Source: CAWGYT01 sp963826795 (GTDB taxonomy: Bacteria > Planctomycetota > Planctomycetia > Pirellulales > Pirellulaceae). From it: a DNA stretch of 64,000 bases. The position numbers and the translations under genes are program-made. Within the stretch, counting starts at the first letter, position 1. Each line of letters begins with the position of its first letter. This document shows, one piece after another, positions 39,880-50,247 of the stretch. The notes below the pieces were generated by a model. It was given only the letters and a program-made list of their open reading frames with translations. It was not told the DNA's origin and searched no databases. Location of the stretch: assembly GCA_963826795.1 (NCBI GenBank), contig CAWGYT010000004.1, positions 806,001-870,000 on the forward strand. Direction: 5' to 3'.

Positions 39880-40019
39880 GTGGGCCCACTTCAGCATGAT
39901 CCTCAACGGCCGGGAGTACAAGCTCCCCTCTGTCATCCGCGCTCACGGAAGTGCCTGCTGGAAGGTTGCGGGCGCGAATTTATTCCCGCCTGTGCACGCA
40001 GCTGCGACGGCACGAATCC
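39880..40019 (+). pseudogene. Degenerate N-terminal fragment of a zinc-ribbon protein
   Basis: From GTG 39880 the frame reads VGPLQHDP, then RKCLLEGCGREFIPACARSC. It aligns with RMCLLKDCDRVYRP of the gene at 51216 but lacks the second half of that finger (RYCSEACR) and everything after it. The frame then runs into the 121-bp inverted-repeat element. It is a relic of a second copy of the same mobile module. Confidence 0.6.
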
Positions 40020-40140
40020 AGACGGTCTACACTCCTGGCCACGATTTCGGTGGGGGGTGAAGATAGGTACGCGCTCCCATCGTGTTCGGAGTGAACCAAG
40101 GCGCGGTGAGCTTGTGCGAGCGCCGGAATGTAGACCGTCT
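40020..40140. mobile_element. 121-bp terminal-inverted-repeat element (MITE-like)
   Basis: The ends agacggtctaca and tgtagaccgtct are perfect 12-bp inverted repeats, and the next bases also nearly match (ctcc and ggaa). There is no ORF inside. agacggtcta also occurs at 56357, near the truncated RTX gene, which suggests a family. It sits next to the zinc-ribbon relic. Confidence 0.6.
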
Positions 40141-40198
40141 AGGATTGAGTCGTCTAGGATTGAGTCGAGTCTAGGATTGAGTCGTCTAGGATTGAGTC
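40137..40198. repeat. Four 15-bp repeats upstream of the ECF sigma gene
   Basis: gtctaggattgagtc occurs at 40137, 40152, 40169 and 40184, the last pair being separated from the first by 2 bp. The array ends 107 bp before the sigma-factor start and could be an operator array. It begins within the inverted-repeat end of the previous element. Confidence 0.85.
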
Positions 40199-40304
40199 CT
40201 TATCTTTTTCCCGTTTTCGCGAATTCACGCGCAACGGCACCCGCGGTCTTTCGCCCCAATTGATAGGATACTGGTGGAGACGCCCTGATAGCGATGTCCT
40301 TTAA

Positions 40305-40907
40305 ATGGTCAACACTTGCCAAGATCTCATGACACGGGCGCGGGGCGGCGATCGCGCCGCGCTGAACGATTTGCTGGAGCTCTATCGCAACTATTTGCGG
40401 CTCCTGGCCCAGGTCCAGGTTCGCAACGACCACGGACTTCCGTTTGATTCGTCCGACCTGGTTCAGGAAACCATGTTGGATGCTTTTCGTGACTTTCCAG
40501 ACTTTCGTGGGAACAGCAACGGCGAGTTTCTGGCTTGGCTGAGAACGATGCTGGTGCGGAACCTGACTGATCATCTCCGCCACCACAAAGCACAGAAGCG
40601 CGACGTTCATCGTCAGCAGCCACTACACCGTCTGGTGGACCAATCGGCACACGATATGCAGGGCTTATTGGCGGCGAGCGGAAGTACTCCCAGCGAGCAT
40701 GTCAGCCGGCAGGAAAACGTCGTGTTGTTGGCCGACGCGCTGCAGAGTTTGCCGACGAATCATCGGGATGTGATCATTCTACACGAGCTTTCTGGGTTGA
40801 CTTTCGCTGAGATCGGCGAGCGGATCGGCTGTTCCTCCCACGCAGCCCGCCGGCAATGGATTCGTGCCCTGCAGGATTTGCGGAAAACGCTTCAAGAGCT
40901 GCAATGA
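40305..40907 (+). CDS. ECF-type RNA polymerase sigma factor
   Basis: 200 aa. Region 2 is seen in LLELYRNYLRLLAQVQVRN, DLVQETMLDAFRDFPDFRG and FLAWLRTMLVRNLTDHLRHH; region 4 in ALQSLPTNHRDVIILHELSG then FAEIGERIGCSSHAARRQWIRAL. It directs RNA polymerase to a subset of promoters. The stop overlaps the start of the downstream Ser/Thr kinase by 4 bp (ATGA), so the two are translationally coupled; planctomycete ECF groups linked to protein kinases usually have phosphorylation in place of an anti-sigma factor. No strong ribosome binding site is visible before 40305. The four 15-bp repeats upstream are candidate autoregulatory sites. Confidence 0.9.
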   Translation: MVNTCQDLMTRARGGDRAALNDLLELYRNYLRLLAQVQVRNDHGLPFDSSDLVQETMLDAFRDFPDFRGNSNGEFLAWLRTMLVRNLTDHLRHHKAQKRDVHRQQPLHRLVDQSAHDMQGLLAASGSTPSEHVSRQENVVLLADALQSLPTNHRDVIILHELSGLTFAEIGERIGCSSHAARRQWIRALQDLRKTLQELQ

Positions 40908-43286
40908 GTCAAACTGGCACATCACCGACCCGCCCACAAGATCCCGAGGATCAAGTGGCGGAAATCGTCGAGAAGTATCTTGCGGACCTCGAAGCAGGTA
41001 AGTCTCCCAATGTGCAGGCGATCATTGCATCGCATCCGGACCTGGGCGACCGATTGCGCGATTGTCTGGCGAGTCTGCAATTTATCCAGAGCACGGCCAA
41101 CGAGATCCCATCTCCGTCGGAGACGATACCGGCGTCGAGCCCCAGCCAACTCGGACAGCTTGGGGAATTCCGCATCCTGCGTGAGCTCGGCCGGGGCGGG
41201 ATGGGGATTGTCTACGAAGCAGAGCAATTGTCGTTAGGTCGATTGATTGCATTGAAGGTGTTGCCTTTCGCTGCTTTGCTAGATCGACGCCAACTACAAC
41301 GCTTCAAGAACGAGGCTCATGCGGCAGCGACTTTGCACCACGGTCACATTGTGCCGGTGTATTCGGTGGGCTGCGAGCAAGGTGTCTACTTCTACGCGAT
41401 GCAATTGATTAACGGTTGCAGCCTGGAACAACTGCTTGTGGAGCTGCGCCGCGAAAGGCCTCGCACCGGCGATGATCAAACCGACGTCGGCGCCGACGAC
41501 TCTTCAGTGAGTCGTCCTGAAGAGTCGACTCGACGTGCCATGGAATCGCTTATGACAACACGACGCTCAGGCGACAAGAGCGCGTATGTAAGAAAGGTCG
41601 CGCGATTGGGCATTCAAGTCGCCGAGGCTCTGGAATACGCACACTCAAATGGAATCATTCACCGGGATATCAAACCTGCGAATCTCTTGTTGGACATTGA
41701 CCAGAACATCTGGATCACCGACTTCGGACTAGCGCACCTGGAGAGCGAAGCCAGCGCCACCTTGTCGGGTGACTTGGTGGGAACACTTCGCTATATGAGT
41801 CCCGAACAGGCGAGCGGCGGCCACGCATTGCTCGATCAGCGCACGGATATCTATTCCCTAGGTGCCACGTTGTACGAACTATTGGCTCTCCGCCCTCTTG
41901 TGCCTGGCGAAACACGCGAGCAATTGATCAAACGGATTCTGCACGAGGAACCTGTGGGCATTCGCAGGATCGACAGATCGATCCCTTCGGACCTGGAAAC
42001 GATTCTATTGAAAGCGGTGCAGAAGGATCCGGCAGATCGGTACCACGCGTCGCGGCAGTTGGCGAATGATCTGCAATCGTTTTTGGACAACAAATCGATT
42101 TCTGCTCGTCGTCCGTCACTCTTCAAAAGGGCCGCAAAATGGTCGCGCCGACATATCGCGATGATTGCCGCCGTGGCCGCGACACTTCTGCTGTCTTTGT
42201 CTGTTAGTACGGTACTCCTATATCGCGCCTGGTCCGAGTCCGAGGCCAACTGGCAACTGGCCCGGAAATCGGTCGACGACATGTACACCCAAATCGCCGA
42301 GGAATGGCTACGCGACCAACCGCACATGACCCAACTGCAGAAAGACTTCCTTCTCAAGGCCGCCGCGTTTTACGACAGTGCTCCGCCCTATGAGGCCCAA
42401 GACCCCGAAGTCAGGCGAGACCGTGCGGAAGCGTACTTCCGATTCGGTCGTATTCACGGTGCAATTGGCGACAATACGAGAGCCGCTGCGCAGTTAGAAA
42501 AGGGCCTTGCCGAATTCCGTCGACTCGTCGGTGATGACCTGAACGACGGGCATGATGCACTGGGAGTTGCCAAATGCCTCTATTGGCTTGGAAATGTGCG
42601 GGGTGGGGAAGGAGATCCGAATGAATCTCGCGACCTCATTGAACAGGCACTTGCGACTGTCACTGACATGCTGTCGGAGCAGCCGACGGATCCAGAGGCT
42701 CTGCGGTTGATAGCGGAGTGTCACCTCGTTCTAACCAGCTTGGACGCCGAACGTGCGGTCGCACACGGTCAGCAGGCTGTAGCGTTCAGTCAAAGCCTCG
42801 TACGAGATTTCCCGGATGAACCGCGACATCGCGAAACAGAGGTCCGTGCGCTCGGTCGACTGGCGTCGCTGTCCAAAAACAATGACAATGCTCTTGAACT
42901 CAACAGCAGGGCGCTCGAAATTGCGCAGCAACTTGTGGCAGATCATCCGCGCAAAGCTCGTTACCAACGCGATCTGGCCTTTTGTTACTCGAATCGAGGC
43001 GACTTATTGGCAATCCGGCAACTGGATGAAGCCGTATCGGCGAAGAAACAGGCAATCGCTGTTCGCGAGCGGTTGATTCGCGATTTTCCAGAGGTTCAGT
43101 ATTTTCGTAGTGAACTTGCCGCCAATTATCGAGAACTTGCATCGACCTGTAGCTCGCTAGAACGATTTGATGAGGCTGATCGAGCGAAACAACGGTCGAT
43201 CGAGCTGGAACAAGAGCTGGTCAACAACTCGCCGGAAAACGTGACGTTCCGTCATAATCTGGCACTCAGCCTCTCTCAGCGCAGAG
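40904..43286 (+). CDS. Ser/Thr protein kinase with transmembrane segment and TPR region, N-terminal segment
   Basis: ATG 40904 overlaps the sigma-factor stop (ATGA). The kinase domain has the ATP loop ELGRGGMGIVYEAEQ, Lys in IALKVLPF, HRDIKPANLLLD (catalytic loop), ITDFGLAHLE (DFG) and GTLRYMSPEQA. A basic stretch and a membrane helix (IAMIAAVAATLLLSLSVSTVLL) follow, then extracytoplasmic TPR-like helices (AEAYFRFGRIHGAIGDNTRA; LAFCYSNRGDLLAIRQLDEA). This frame continues to 43444 as nonsense. The conserved chain resumes at 43287 in the next frame after one extra base. It probably senses an external signal and controls the ECF factor. Restored gene: 40904-45614, about 1,570 codons. Confidence 0.85.
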
Positions 43287-45614
43287 ATGCTGCGGCTGCG
43301 TGGTCGAAGAGAGGAAGCACTGGGAGCATTGGCTCAGTCCATTTCGCAAGCCCGCGCCCTGATCGACCTGAAGGGCAGTACCGGTCAGGGCTTGCTGCGG
43401 GCCGCGCTGTTCGAGCGAATGGTTGGCCAGCTGGAACTCAATGACTATGCGGCAGCGGCCGGCACACTGGACGAGCTGATTGAGCTAAACCCGAACGAGG
43501 CTGCCTTGTATCGCAACCGGGGAAGGTGTTGGCAGGCGGCCGGAAGTGTCGAACTGGCGCGGCGAGATTTTGACAAGGCGCTGTCGATCGATCCAACCCA
43601 TCCCACCAACCACATCCATTTGGGCGTCTTGAATTTGTCACAGACTCGTGATCAATCGGCCGTCAAGCACTTTACCGCGGCGATTGAGCTTTTACAGAAG
43701 CAGAAACCAGCCAACTTGCACACGCATCAAAAGGACCTGTCGGATTGCTACCGAAATCGTGGCATCGCCCTTGGTTGACTCGAGCGACATTCCGAGGCGC
43801 GACAAGACTTTCAAGCGGTGTTTGCCGAGTGTGGGGGCGGCAATGGCGGATGTTTTCAGGCCGGCGCCGCCCTTTGCCGGCTGGGCGAATATCCGTTAGC
43901 GTTGGAGACACTGCGTAACTCACTTCAAATTGAGGAATTCTATTATCGAAACCGATGCCCGTCGGTCTGTCTGACGTGGGGATCGGAAGGCAAATTGGAG
44001 CGAGCCCGCGATTCGTACAACGGGATTGTCGGTGAGAGTGCTACATACCTTGCTCTGACCTATGCACGGCTTGGCAGGATGGATGAAGCTCGGTTCTGGT
44101 ACGATCAGGCGACCGAATTGGCCACGACTCGCGGTTTCTTCAAACGCAAGGGCATTTGGAAACTAAACATCGAAATGGCGACTGCCGAGGTGGAGCGGCT
44201 CATGGGTCGGCCGTGGCTGGTTTCACCCGCCGACAACGGGCCGACAGACTTCGATGCTTCGGTCGGACGGGTTGTGGTCGGAAGTTCACAGCCCTCGTTT
44301 CGCATTCGGCTGCCATCGGCTCGACACGACGATTCTCGACCACTCGGATCGCATCAAGTCGACTTATGGCGCGACGACCAAATGATGATCGCGTCGGATT
44401 ATTCTGTGGAGTATCACACGGCGAATCGGTTAGTCACCATCAAGCCGAATGCGGGACAATTCGATGAAGGCGTCTATCGCGTGTCGATTTCGGCCGACGG
44501 TCCATCAGGTCTACCATCACCTGATGCCCATGCCGCCGTGCTGTTCGAGATCGTTGTTGTGGCCAACGATCTCGGTCCGCGCGAGTTGAGCTTTAATATC
44601 ACGCAGAATGGAGCTCAGGCCGTTCAATTCGAAACGAGCGGACCCACGATCGAACTGATCCCCTTCAACGCCACGTGGAAACGCTTGGATGACGGATCCG
44701 ACCAAGGCAGTGCTTGGCGGGAAGCGGATTTCGATGATGCAAATTGGAAAACCGTACACCTGAAGTCGACCGTCGAAAACGGAAAAGACCTCGCTGACTT
44801 CGATCAGCGCCCGAAGCCTCGGACAACCTACTTCCGACAGACGTTTCAGTTGGACGAGTTGGCGGATATTCATCTGCTTCAGCTCGATCTAGTCTGCAGT
44901 GACGGCGTCGCGGTCTACCTGAATGGCGAGCGGATCGTACTGGAAAACCTGTCATCGAACGCGGATCACAAGACGCTTGCCGATCGGCGTGAGTTTCGAG
45001 AAGGCGTTGGATCAGGATTCATCCGTCCGACGATGTTGCGCGTTAGCAAGAACTGTTTGGCGGTGGAGGTCCATCGACACGCGCCGTTTGCAACTGACTT
45101 GGATATTGATCTCCGCTTGTCGGTGCCGCGTCTGCCAACGATTCACTGTGACTTGACGATGGGAGACGGCAACCAGCAGATCCCAAGTCGTAGCGCCATC
45201 TTGAGGGCGGACCTGCATTTGCCGTTGACCGTCGCCACATCAAAGCTGCGACGCTTGCGTCGCCGATCGGCTCCCGCCAAGGAAGTCTCTAATCTGGCAT
45301 GGATACATGAACAGCCGCTGCAGTGGGGACACGACCGCGGCAGCACGCAGATTGTCTTCGATGTAACCGATAGCGTGCAATCTTGGTGCGACGGAGCCGA
45401 TCATCGCGGTTGGATCTTACTACCGGGCGACGACAAAGTCGCCGTCGACGATTGGATCGATCAAGCCCATCTCAAAGTGTGGTTCGTGCCACCTCAAAAC
45501 CTGGCGGGATTGACCTTAGCGCTCGGCGTGTTCCACCGGGCCGAGTTGATTCCGTCGGCAAAGTGCCTGCGTGCCAGAGCCGAGGCTCTGAAAGAATCGC
45601 TCGATACACTTTGA
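43287..45614 (+). CDS. Ser/Thr kinase C-terminal segment: TPRs and galactose-binding-like domain (in-frame TGA at 43776)
   Basis: This continues the kinase gene. TPR units read EEALGALAQSISQARALID, AAAGTLDELIELNPNEAALY, ARRDFDKALSIDPTHP and SYNGIVGESATYLALTYARL. An in-frame TGA at 43776-43778 (ALG-stop-LERHSEARQDF) interrupts the chain, but the same frame resumes at once with TPR sequence; the residue is probably Arg or Trp in relatives, so this is a nonsense mutation or base error, not selenocysteine. The C-terminal part (FRQTFQLDELADIHLLQLDL, GVAVYLNGERIVLENL, FDVTDSVQSWCDGADHRGW) is a galactose-binding-like beta-sandwich related to the YLNGVE blocks of the CotH protein. It would lie outside the membrane and could bind ligand. 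Confidence 0.75.
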
Positions 45615-45844
45615 TTAGGCTGACACTCGGGCAGCTCTCATCGATGCTGACGCAATTTCGGAATTTTCTCAGATTTGTCGCGCAACTCTCCGATCTGTCT
45701 CTCGCCTTCATAGATAGAGCCCAGAATTGGCGACAGCCAGAACTGTGGTAATCGAGAGACCATGGGGCGAGTGACATCCGCAGTGAGGATGTGGGCGAGA
45801 TGTCTCGGTGACGCAGAGATCTTCAGCTTCAAAAGGAGAAAGCC

Positions 45845-47045
45845 ATGAGTCGAACTGCAGTTGGACAACCGATCGTCGTGATGTTCGTGGCAACGATGTT
45901 TGCTCTCGGATACGCCAGCCAGGCACTTCACGCCAAGAAACCACCGAAGCCAGATCCTGAACCTTCGGATCCTCCTCCCGTCCTGTATGAAGTCACTTGG
46001 CTGGAGGGCTTGGGCGGTGGAGATCTGTCCACGTTCGTGGTGGACGTAAACGACAGTGGCCGATTTGTTGGTGAAGCGGAAACACAGAACGGATTCGTCG
46101 CAATCACTGGGACGGCCGGTAATCCCGTAATCACGGAGCTGCGATCTTTCCTAGAAGAAGAGTTTGGCATAACACTTCCGGAAACGTACACGTTCACGGA
46201 CGTTGTCGGGATCGACGACTTCGGACGTATCGCCGGCGAGATGGAGATCGATGGCACTGCCAAAGTGTTTGCCGTTGACCCGGCGTTCGGCCTGAAGGTG
46301 ATGCCAGAGATCCGCGATGATCAGCTCGAACCACGGGCCATTGCCTTGGGCGAAAACGGAAAGGTCCTTGCCGAGGTGCAAATCCCCAACGGCGATTCGG
46401 TCGAAATCCAAGTCTGGGTCTGGGGACCGGACGAGGATTCGCTCGAGGAACTTTCTCAGCTCGGCGGAACTCATATTCATGCCGCGCGAATGAATCAAGT
46501 CGGGCGGATTGTTGGGCAATTTGAATGGAGTCACGGACCCATGTTCTACTACGATCCGGTTGTTGGTCTCGAGGACCTCGAGGCGGCACCGTTTGGACGG
46601 CCGGACATCAACAACAACTCCGTGATGGCCGGGGCGGTATGGGGAAAGGGCAATAGCATCTACGCGGCGCAGCGATTTGGCCTAGGGTCTCCGTGGGAGC
46701 AACTGACATCAATAAGGGGTACGGCGTCCATCGCAATCAATAGCCGGTGACCAAATTTGCGGCATCGCTGAGCAGGGAAATAAACGGCCTGGTTCAGTCT
46801 TTGTCTACAGCCCGAACGATGATTCGTTTTGGTTGATGGAAGACCTACTCACCGGAGAACCGGAAGACGTGGCGTACTGGATGTTCGGTGACACGAACTA
46901 TGACAACGAGCCGGAAGCAATGTCGAATCCGGAGCCGATCACCGGGTTTGGCTACATCGTGGGATGGAAGTGGCGAGGCCCGGGCGGCAATCCGGGTGTT
47001 ACGGGATTCGTGCTGACGCCACAGCCATGGCTATCGGAAGAGTGA
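45845..47045 (+). CDS. Exported HAF-repeat-like protein, frameshifted
   Basis: ATG 45845 has AAGGAG seven bases upstream. A signal peptide (VMFVATMFALGYASQALHA) is followed by short repeats of the HAF type: VDVNDSGRFVGEAE, VGIDDFGRIAGEME, RMNQVGRIVGQFE, DINNNSVMAGAVWG and, after the frameshift, GDQICGIAEQGN. The frame breaks at NSR near 46,744, where one extra base sits; the continuation VYSPNDDSFWLMEDLLTG ends at 47045 (GYIVGWKWRGPGG ... PQPWLSEE). HAF-like repeats are predicted beta-propeller blades in exported proteins of unknown function. No sorting tail is seen. It is the first of three exported-protein genes after the kinase operon. Confidence 0.75.
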
Positions 47046-47104
47046 TTGGCCAGAAAACGACTCAGTCTAACGCCGATCGCCTCGGCGGTCTGGGAGGGGA
47101 GATT

Positions 47105-48665
47105 ATGAGATGCAGGGCAGTAGAGCACATCCATCATTCACGCCGGGCAACGAAATGTCCTTCCGGCAAACGTGTACTGTGGCGTGAAGCCTTGGAGTCG
47201 CGTCGGTGCCTCTCGGCTATCACTTTTGTCGAAAATGAGGTGGCGGAAATTGGAGCTCAACTTGCCGCATTTACAGCAGCGGATGTTGACGGCGATGGCG
47301 ACCTAGACATCGTGCAAAGTAAGGGGCTCAATGGCGGAATCAGCGTCGGATGGTTTGAGAATCTGAGTGGCAAGACACTTCTAACTGAGCAGCACGTCAT
47401 TGAGGGTCGCCTTCCGGCTTCGAACGGCTTTTATCATGCAATTCGCACTGCCACTGACATGGATGGTGACGGTGACGTCGATCTTGTCTTGAACGTTGAC
47501 GTAGGAACTCAATACGAGTTGTGGTGGCGCGAAAATCTGGACGGGAAGGGTGATTTTGCGGCGCAACACTTTATCGCCACGCTTGAGGATATCCCTCATT
47601 TCATCCCAAGAGACATGTTTCCTGATTTGGACGGAGACGGAGATAGGGATTTCATCATTAGTGGACTATCTGAGGCTGGCGTATCGAGCAAGGAAATTGA
47701 GATCCACTGGTATGAGCACGTTGACGGTCGGGAGGGTTTCGCGCAACATCGAATCCCCACCGGATGGCAGACTCGCCCCGGGACCTATGACACTGTCACG
47801 TTTACCACCGTAGATTTGGACATTGACGGCGACTTAGACCTGGTCTGTGTACCTTGGTTGTTTTCCAAGGGGGACAGTGCTGTCTGGTACGAGAATCTCA
47901 ATGGCAAAGGACAATTCAGGGATGCGCAGATCCTTGCCGCGAACCTAAGCGACGGCGCTGAATTCATTAACGGCGCTGACATGGATGGCGACAACGACCC
48001 CGACCTTGTCGTTACCGATAGTCGGTCGCTCAAATGGTATCGGAACCTCGGAGAAGGTCATCTGGATGAAGAGCCGGTCACTATTCTGGACACCACGTGG
48101 TTAGCCGGTATACGCGAGCACACGACCGACATCGATAGTGACGGGGACCTTGACGTCGTCGCCACATTTATTGACCAGGATAGTGTGCAGACCAGCGCCT
48201 GGTTCGAGAACGTTGGAGGACGAGGTGATTTCAAGAGTACACATATCATTGATTTGCCCGCACAATCGACTTTTACGAACTTCCGGGGAGCCGGCGACTT
48301 CGATGGTGATGGTGACGTGGATCTGTTTTACTCGGTGCGATCACAGCCGCTGAGCCCATCACTTCGCCTGGTACGAAAACCGCCTCATCGGTGACTCCAA
48401 TGATGACGGCGTATTTGACTCAGGTGATCTCGTCACGGTTTTTCAAGCGGGCAAGTATGAAGATGAAATCCCAGACAATGCCAATTTCGACGAGGGTGAC
48501 TGGGATCAGAGTGGAGATTTTGATTCGGGCGATTTGGTCTTTGCCTTCCAGGCAGGCCACTATGAAACAGCGGCGGCACCGAATCAGAGCGCACTTGCTG
48601 CCGCCGTGGACTGGTTGTTTGCGAGGGAGGAGGAACTAAAGAAGTCGTCACCCTATGTGCCATGA
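47105..48665 (+). CDS. Secreted FG-GAP/VCBS-repeat protein with dockerin-like cassette, frameshifted
   Basis: ATG 47105 follows ggaggggag. The leader carries LESRRCLSAITF, the export signature. At least six FG-GAP/VCBS blades contain Ca-binding DxDGDGDxD motifs: ADVDGDGDLDIVQSKG, TDMDGDGDVDLVLNV, PDLDGDGDRDFIISG, LDIDGDLDLVCVP, ADMDGDNDPDLVVTD and TDIDSDGDLDVVATF, with WFENLxGK turns between. They should form a beta-propeller. One extra base near 48,345 hides the end: HFAWYENRLIGDSNDDGVFD, then GDLVTVFQAGKYED, DQSGDFDSGDLVFAFQAGHY and the tail AAAVDWLFAREEELKKSSP, matching the C-terminal cassette of the PPC protein at 26726. Confidence 0.82.
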
Positions 48666-48710
48666 ACGTGGTCATCGGTAAGGGGCGCCAGCTAATCCGG
48701 CGACAGCATC

Positions 48711-50066
48711 ATGTCCAGACAGACGCTGATTCTTGCGATGTTAATCATCTCCTGTTGGGCTAGGTCAGTGCCCGCCATTGTGACTTCTGACGGAGCTGGC
48801 AGTCACCGGACAACTCCGGGGCAGGCGGCATTTGGAGTCAACGTCGACGGAGTTGTCCTTGTCGCGGGCGATGTTCCTGGCCCAGGTGGTATTCAGGACC
48901 TGATTCCAATCTGCACCGGATCTCTGATTACCGACCGGCATGTCCTGAGCGCCGCCCATTGCTTTGACGAGGACGAGAACGGCAGAATCGACGACTACTT
49001 TCGCGACTGGCCGCACGTGGTGGCGTTTGAGATCAAAGACCAAATGACCCGCATGGAATTTGGTCACGACGACATTCTGTTTCCAGATCACTGGTATGGC
49101 GAGTCCTGGGCCGACATCGCCGTCATCAAGCTGCAAGAGGACGCGCCGGCCGAGGCGCTTCGCTACGACTTATACGGAGGGGCGAACGAGGTCGGCCAAT
49201 CCTTTGTGCTGGTCGGCTACGGCGGAACCGGACATGGTTCGACCGGTGAAACCGCGTCCGATACGGTTAAGCGGGCGGGCATGAACCGGTTTGAGGCCGT
49301 CTATTATGAGACGGCGCTAGCCTACGACTTCGACAGTGGCCAGGAGGAAAACAACTCGCTGGCGCTGTCTGGCTTTGAGTCCGATCTCGGATTCGGAGCC
49401 GACGAGGTGTTCATGGGGTCCGGCGATTCGGGCGGCCCCGCTTTTATCGATGGTGCCATTGCCGGATTAACCTCCTGGCCCGCTCGACTTCCCGAGGCAG
49501 ATGTAACCGACCTCGTTGATTCGAGTTGGGGCGAAGCTGGCTTTAATACTCGCGCCTCGCAGTTCGTCGACTTTCTACGAGCAGCCACTGAGGCAACGGC
49601 TACTTTCGTCGGAATCCCAGGTGACTTCAATGGCAACGGCATTCTGGATGCGAGCGACCTCGACCTGCTGGCAGCGGAGATTCGCTTGCCGACGGGCGAC
49701 GAGCGTTTCGATGTGAACGGTGACGGCCAGCTTTCTCCGGAGGACAAGAAGACGTGGGTGCACGAGCGGGCTGCAACCTGGTTTGGTGATGCCAATCTCG
49801 ATGGAGAATTCAACAGCGGCGACTTGGTTGCGGTGTTTCAAGCAGGTCAGTATGAAGACGACCTGCTGATGAACTCGGGATGGGCCGACGGCGACTTTGA
49901 CGGCGACGGCGAATTCGGCACGAGTGACCTAGTCGCGGCCTTCCAAGACGGCGGCTACGAGCAGGGAAAGCTTGCTGAGGCGAATGCCGTGCCGGAGCCC
50001 GCACCGATGCTCATCTTGATGGGCGGACTAATTGGCATTGCCTATTCCCGCCGTCCCTACGGGTGA
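48711..50066 (+). CDS. Exported trypsin-like serine protease with dockerin-like repeats and PEP-CTERM tail
   Basis: 451 aa. The signal peptide (LILAMLIISCWARSVPAI) is followed by a chymotrypsin-fold domain with all three catalytic residues: His in TDRHVLSAAHCFDED, Asp in WADIAVIKLQEDAP and Ser in GSGDSGGPAFIDGAIAGL. EF-hand/dockerin-like units follow: GDFNGNGILDASDLDLL, FDVNGDGQLSPEDKK, GDANLDGEFNSGDLVAVFQ and GDFDGDGEFGTSDLVAAFQ. The C-terminus is VPEPAPMLILMGGLIGIAYS then RRPYG, a PEP-CTERM signal. It cleaves peptide bonds outside the cytoplasm, with an unknown target. The frame is intact. It belongs to a tandem run of exported-protein genes but has its own start. Confidence 0.88.
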   Translation: MSRQTLILAMLIISCWARSVPAIVTSDGAGSHRTTPGQAAFGVNVDGVVLVAGDVPGPGGIQDLIPICTGSLITDRHVLSAAHCFDEDENGRIDDYFRDWPHVVAFEIKDQMTRMEFGHDDILFPDHWYGESWADIAVIKLQEDAPAEALRYDLYGGANEVGQSFVLVGYGGTGHGSTGETASDTVKRAGMNRFEAVYYETALAYDFDSGQEENNSLALSGFESDLGFGADEVFMGSGDSGGPAFIDGAIAGLTSWPARLPEADVTDLVDSSWGEAGFNTRASQFVDFLRAATEATATFVGIPGDFNGNGILDASDLDLLAAEIRLPTGDERFDVNGDGQLSPEDKKTWVHERAATWFGDANLDGEFNSGDLVAVFQAGQYEDDLLMNSGWADGDFDGDGEFGTSDLVAAFQDGGYEQGKLAEANAVPEPAPMLILMGGLIGIAYSRRPYG

Positions 50067-50247
50067 TGATTCCTCGTGCGCCCCTTGGCAGAATGCCCCA
50101 GTCAGCAGCGTTGCGTTCCTGCGGAGGTGAGGTCGACCGCCTGCAAATCGGAATTCTTGTTCGGCGCGGAGGGTGGACAAACTTCAGCGGATTGGCTTTT
50201 CGTTCTGTGATGTGGGAAGTGGTGTTTTTTGTTGCGCGGGAGGAAAA

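Noticed and set aside
40137..40198. Possible CRISPR repeat cluster
   Set aside because: The units are contiguous or 2 bp apart, leaving no spacers.
43776..43778. Second selenocysteine codon
   Set aside because: The position is a TPR helix with no redox motif or Cys in the expected place; a nonsense change or base error is more likely.
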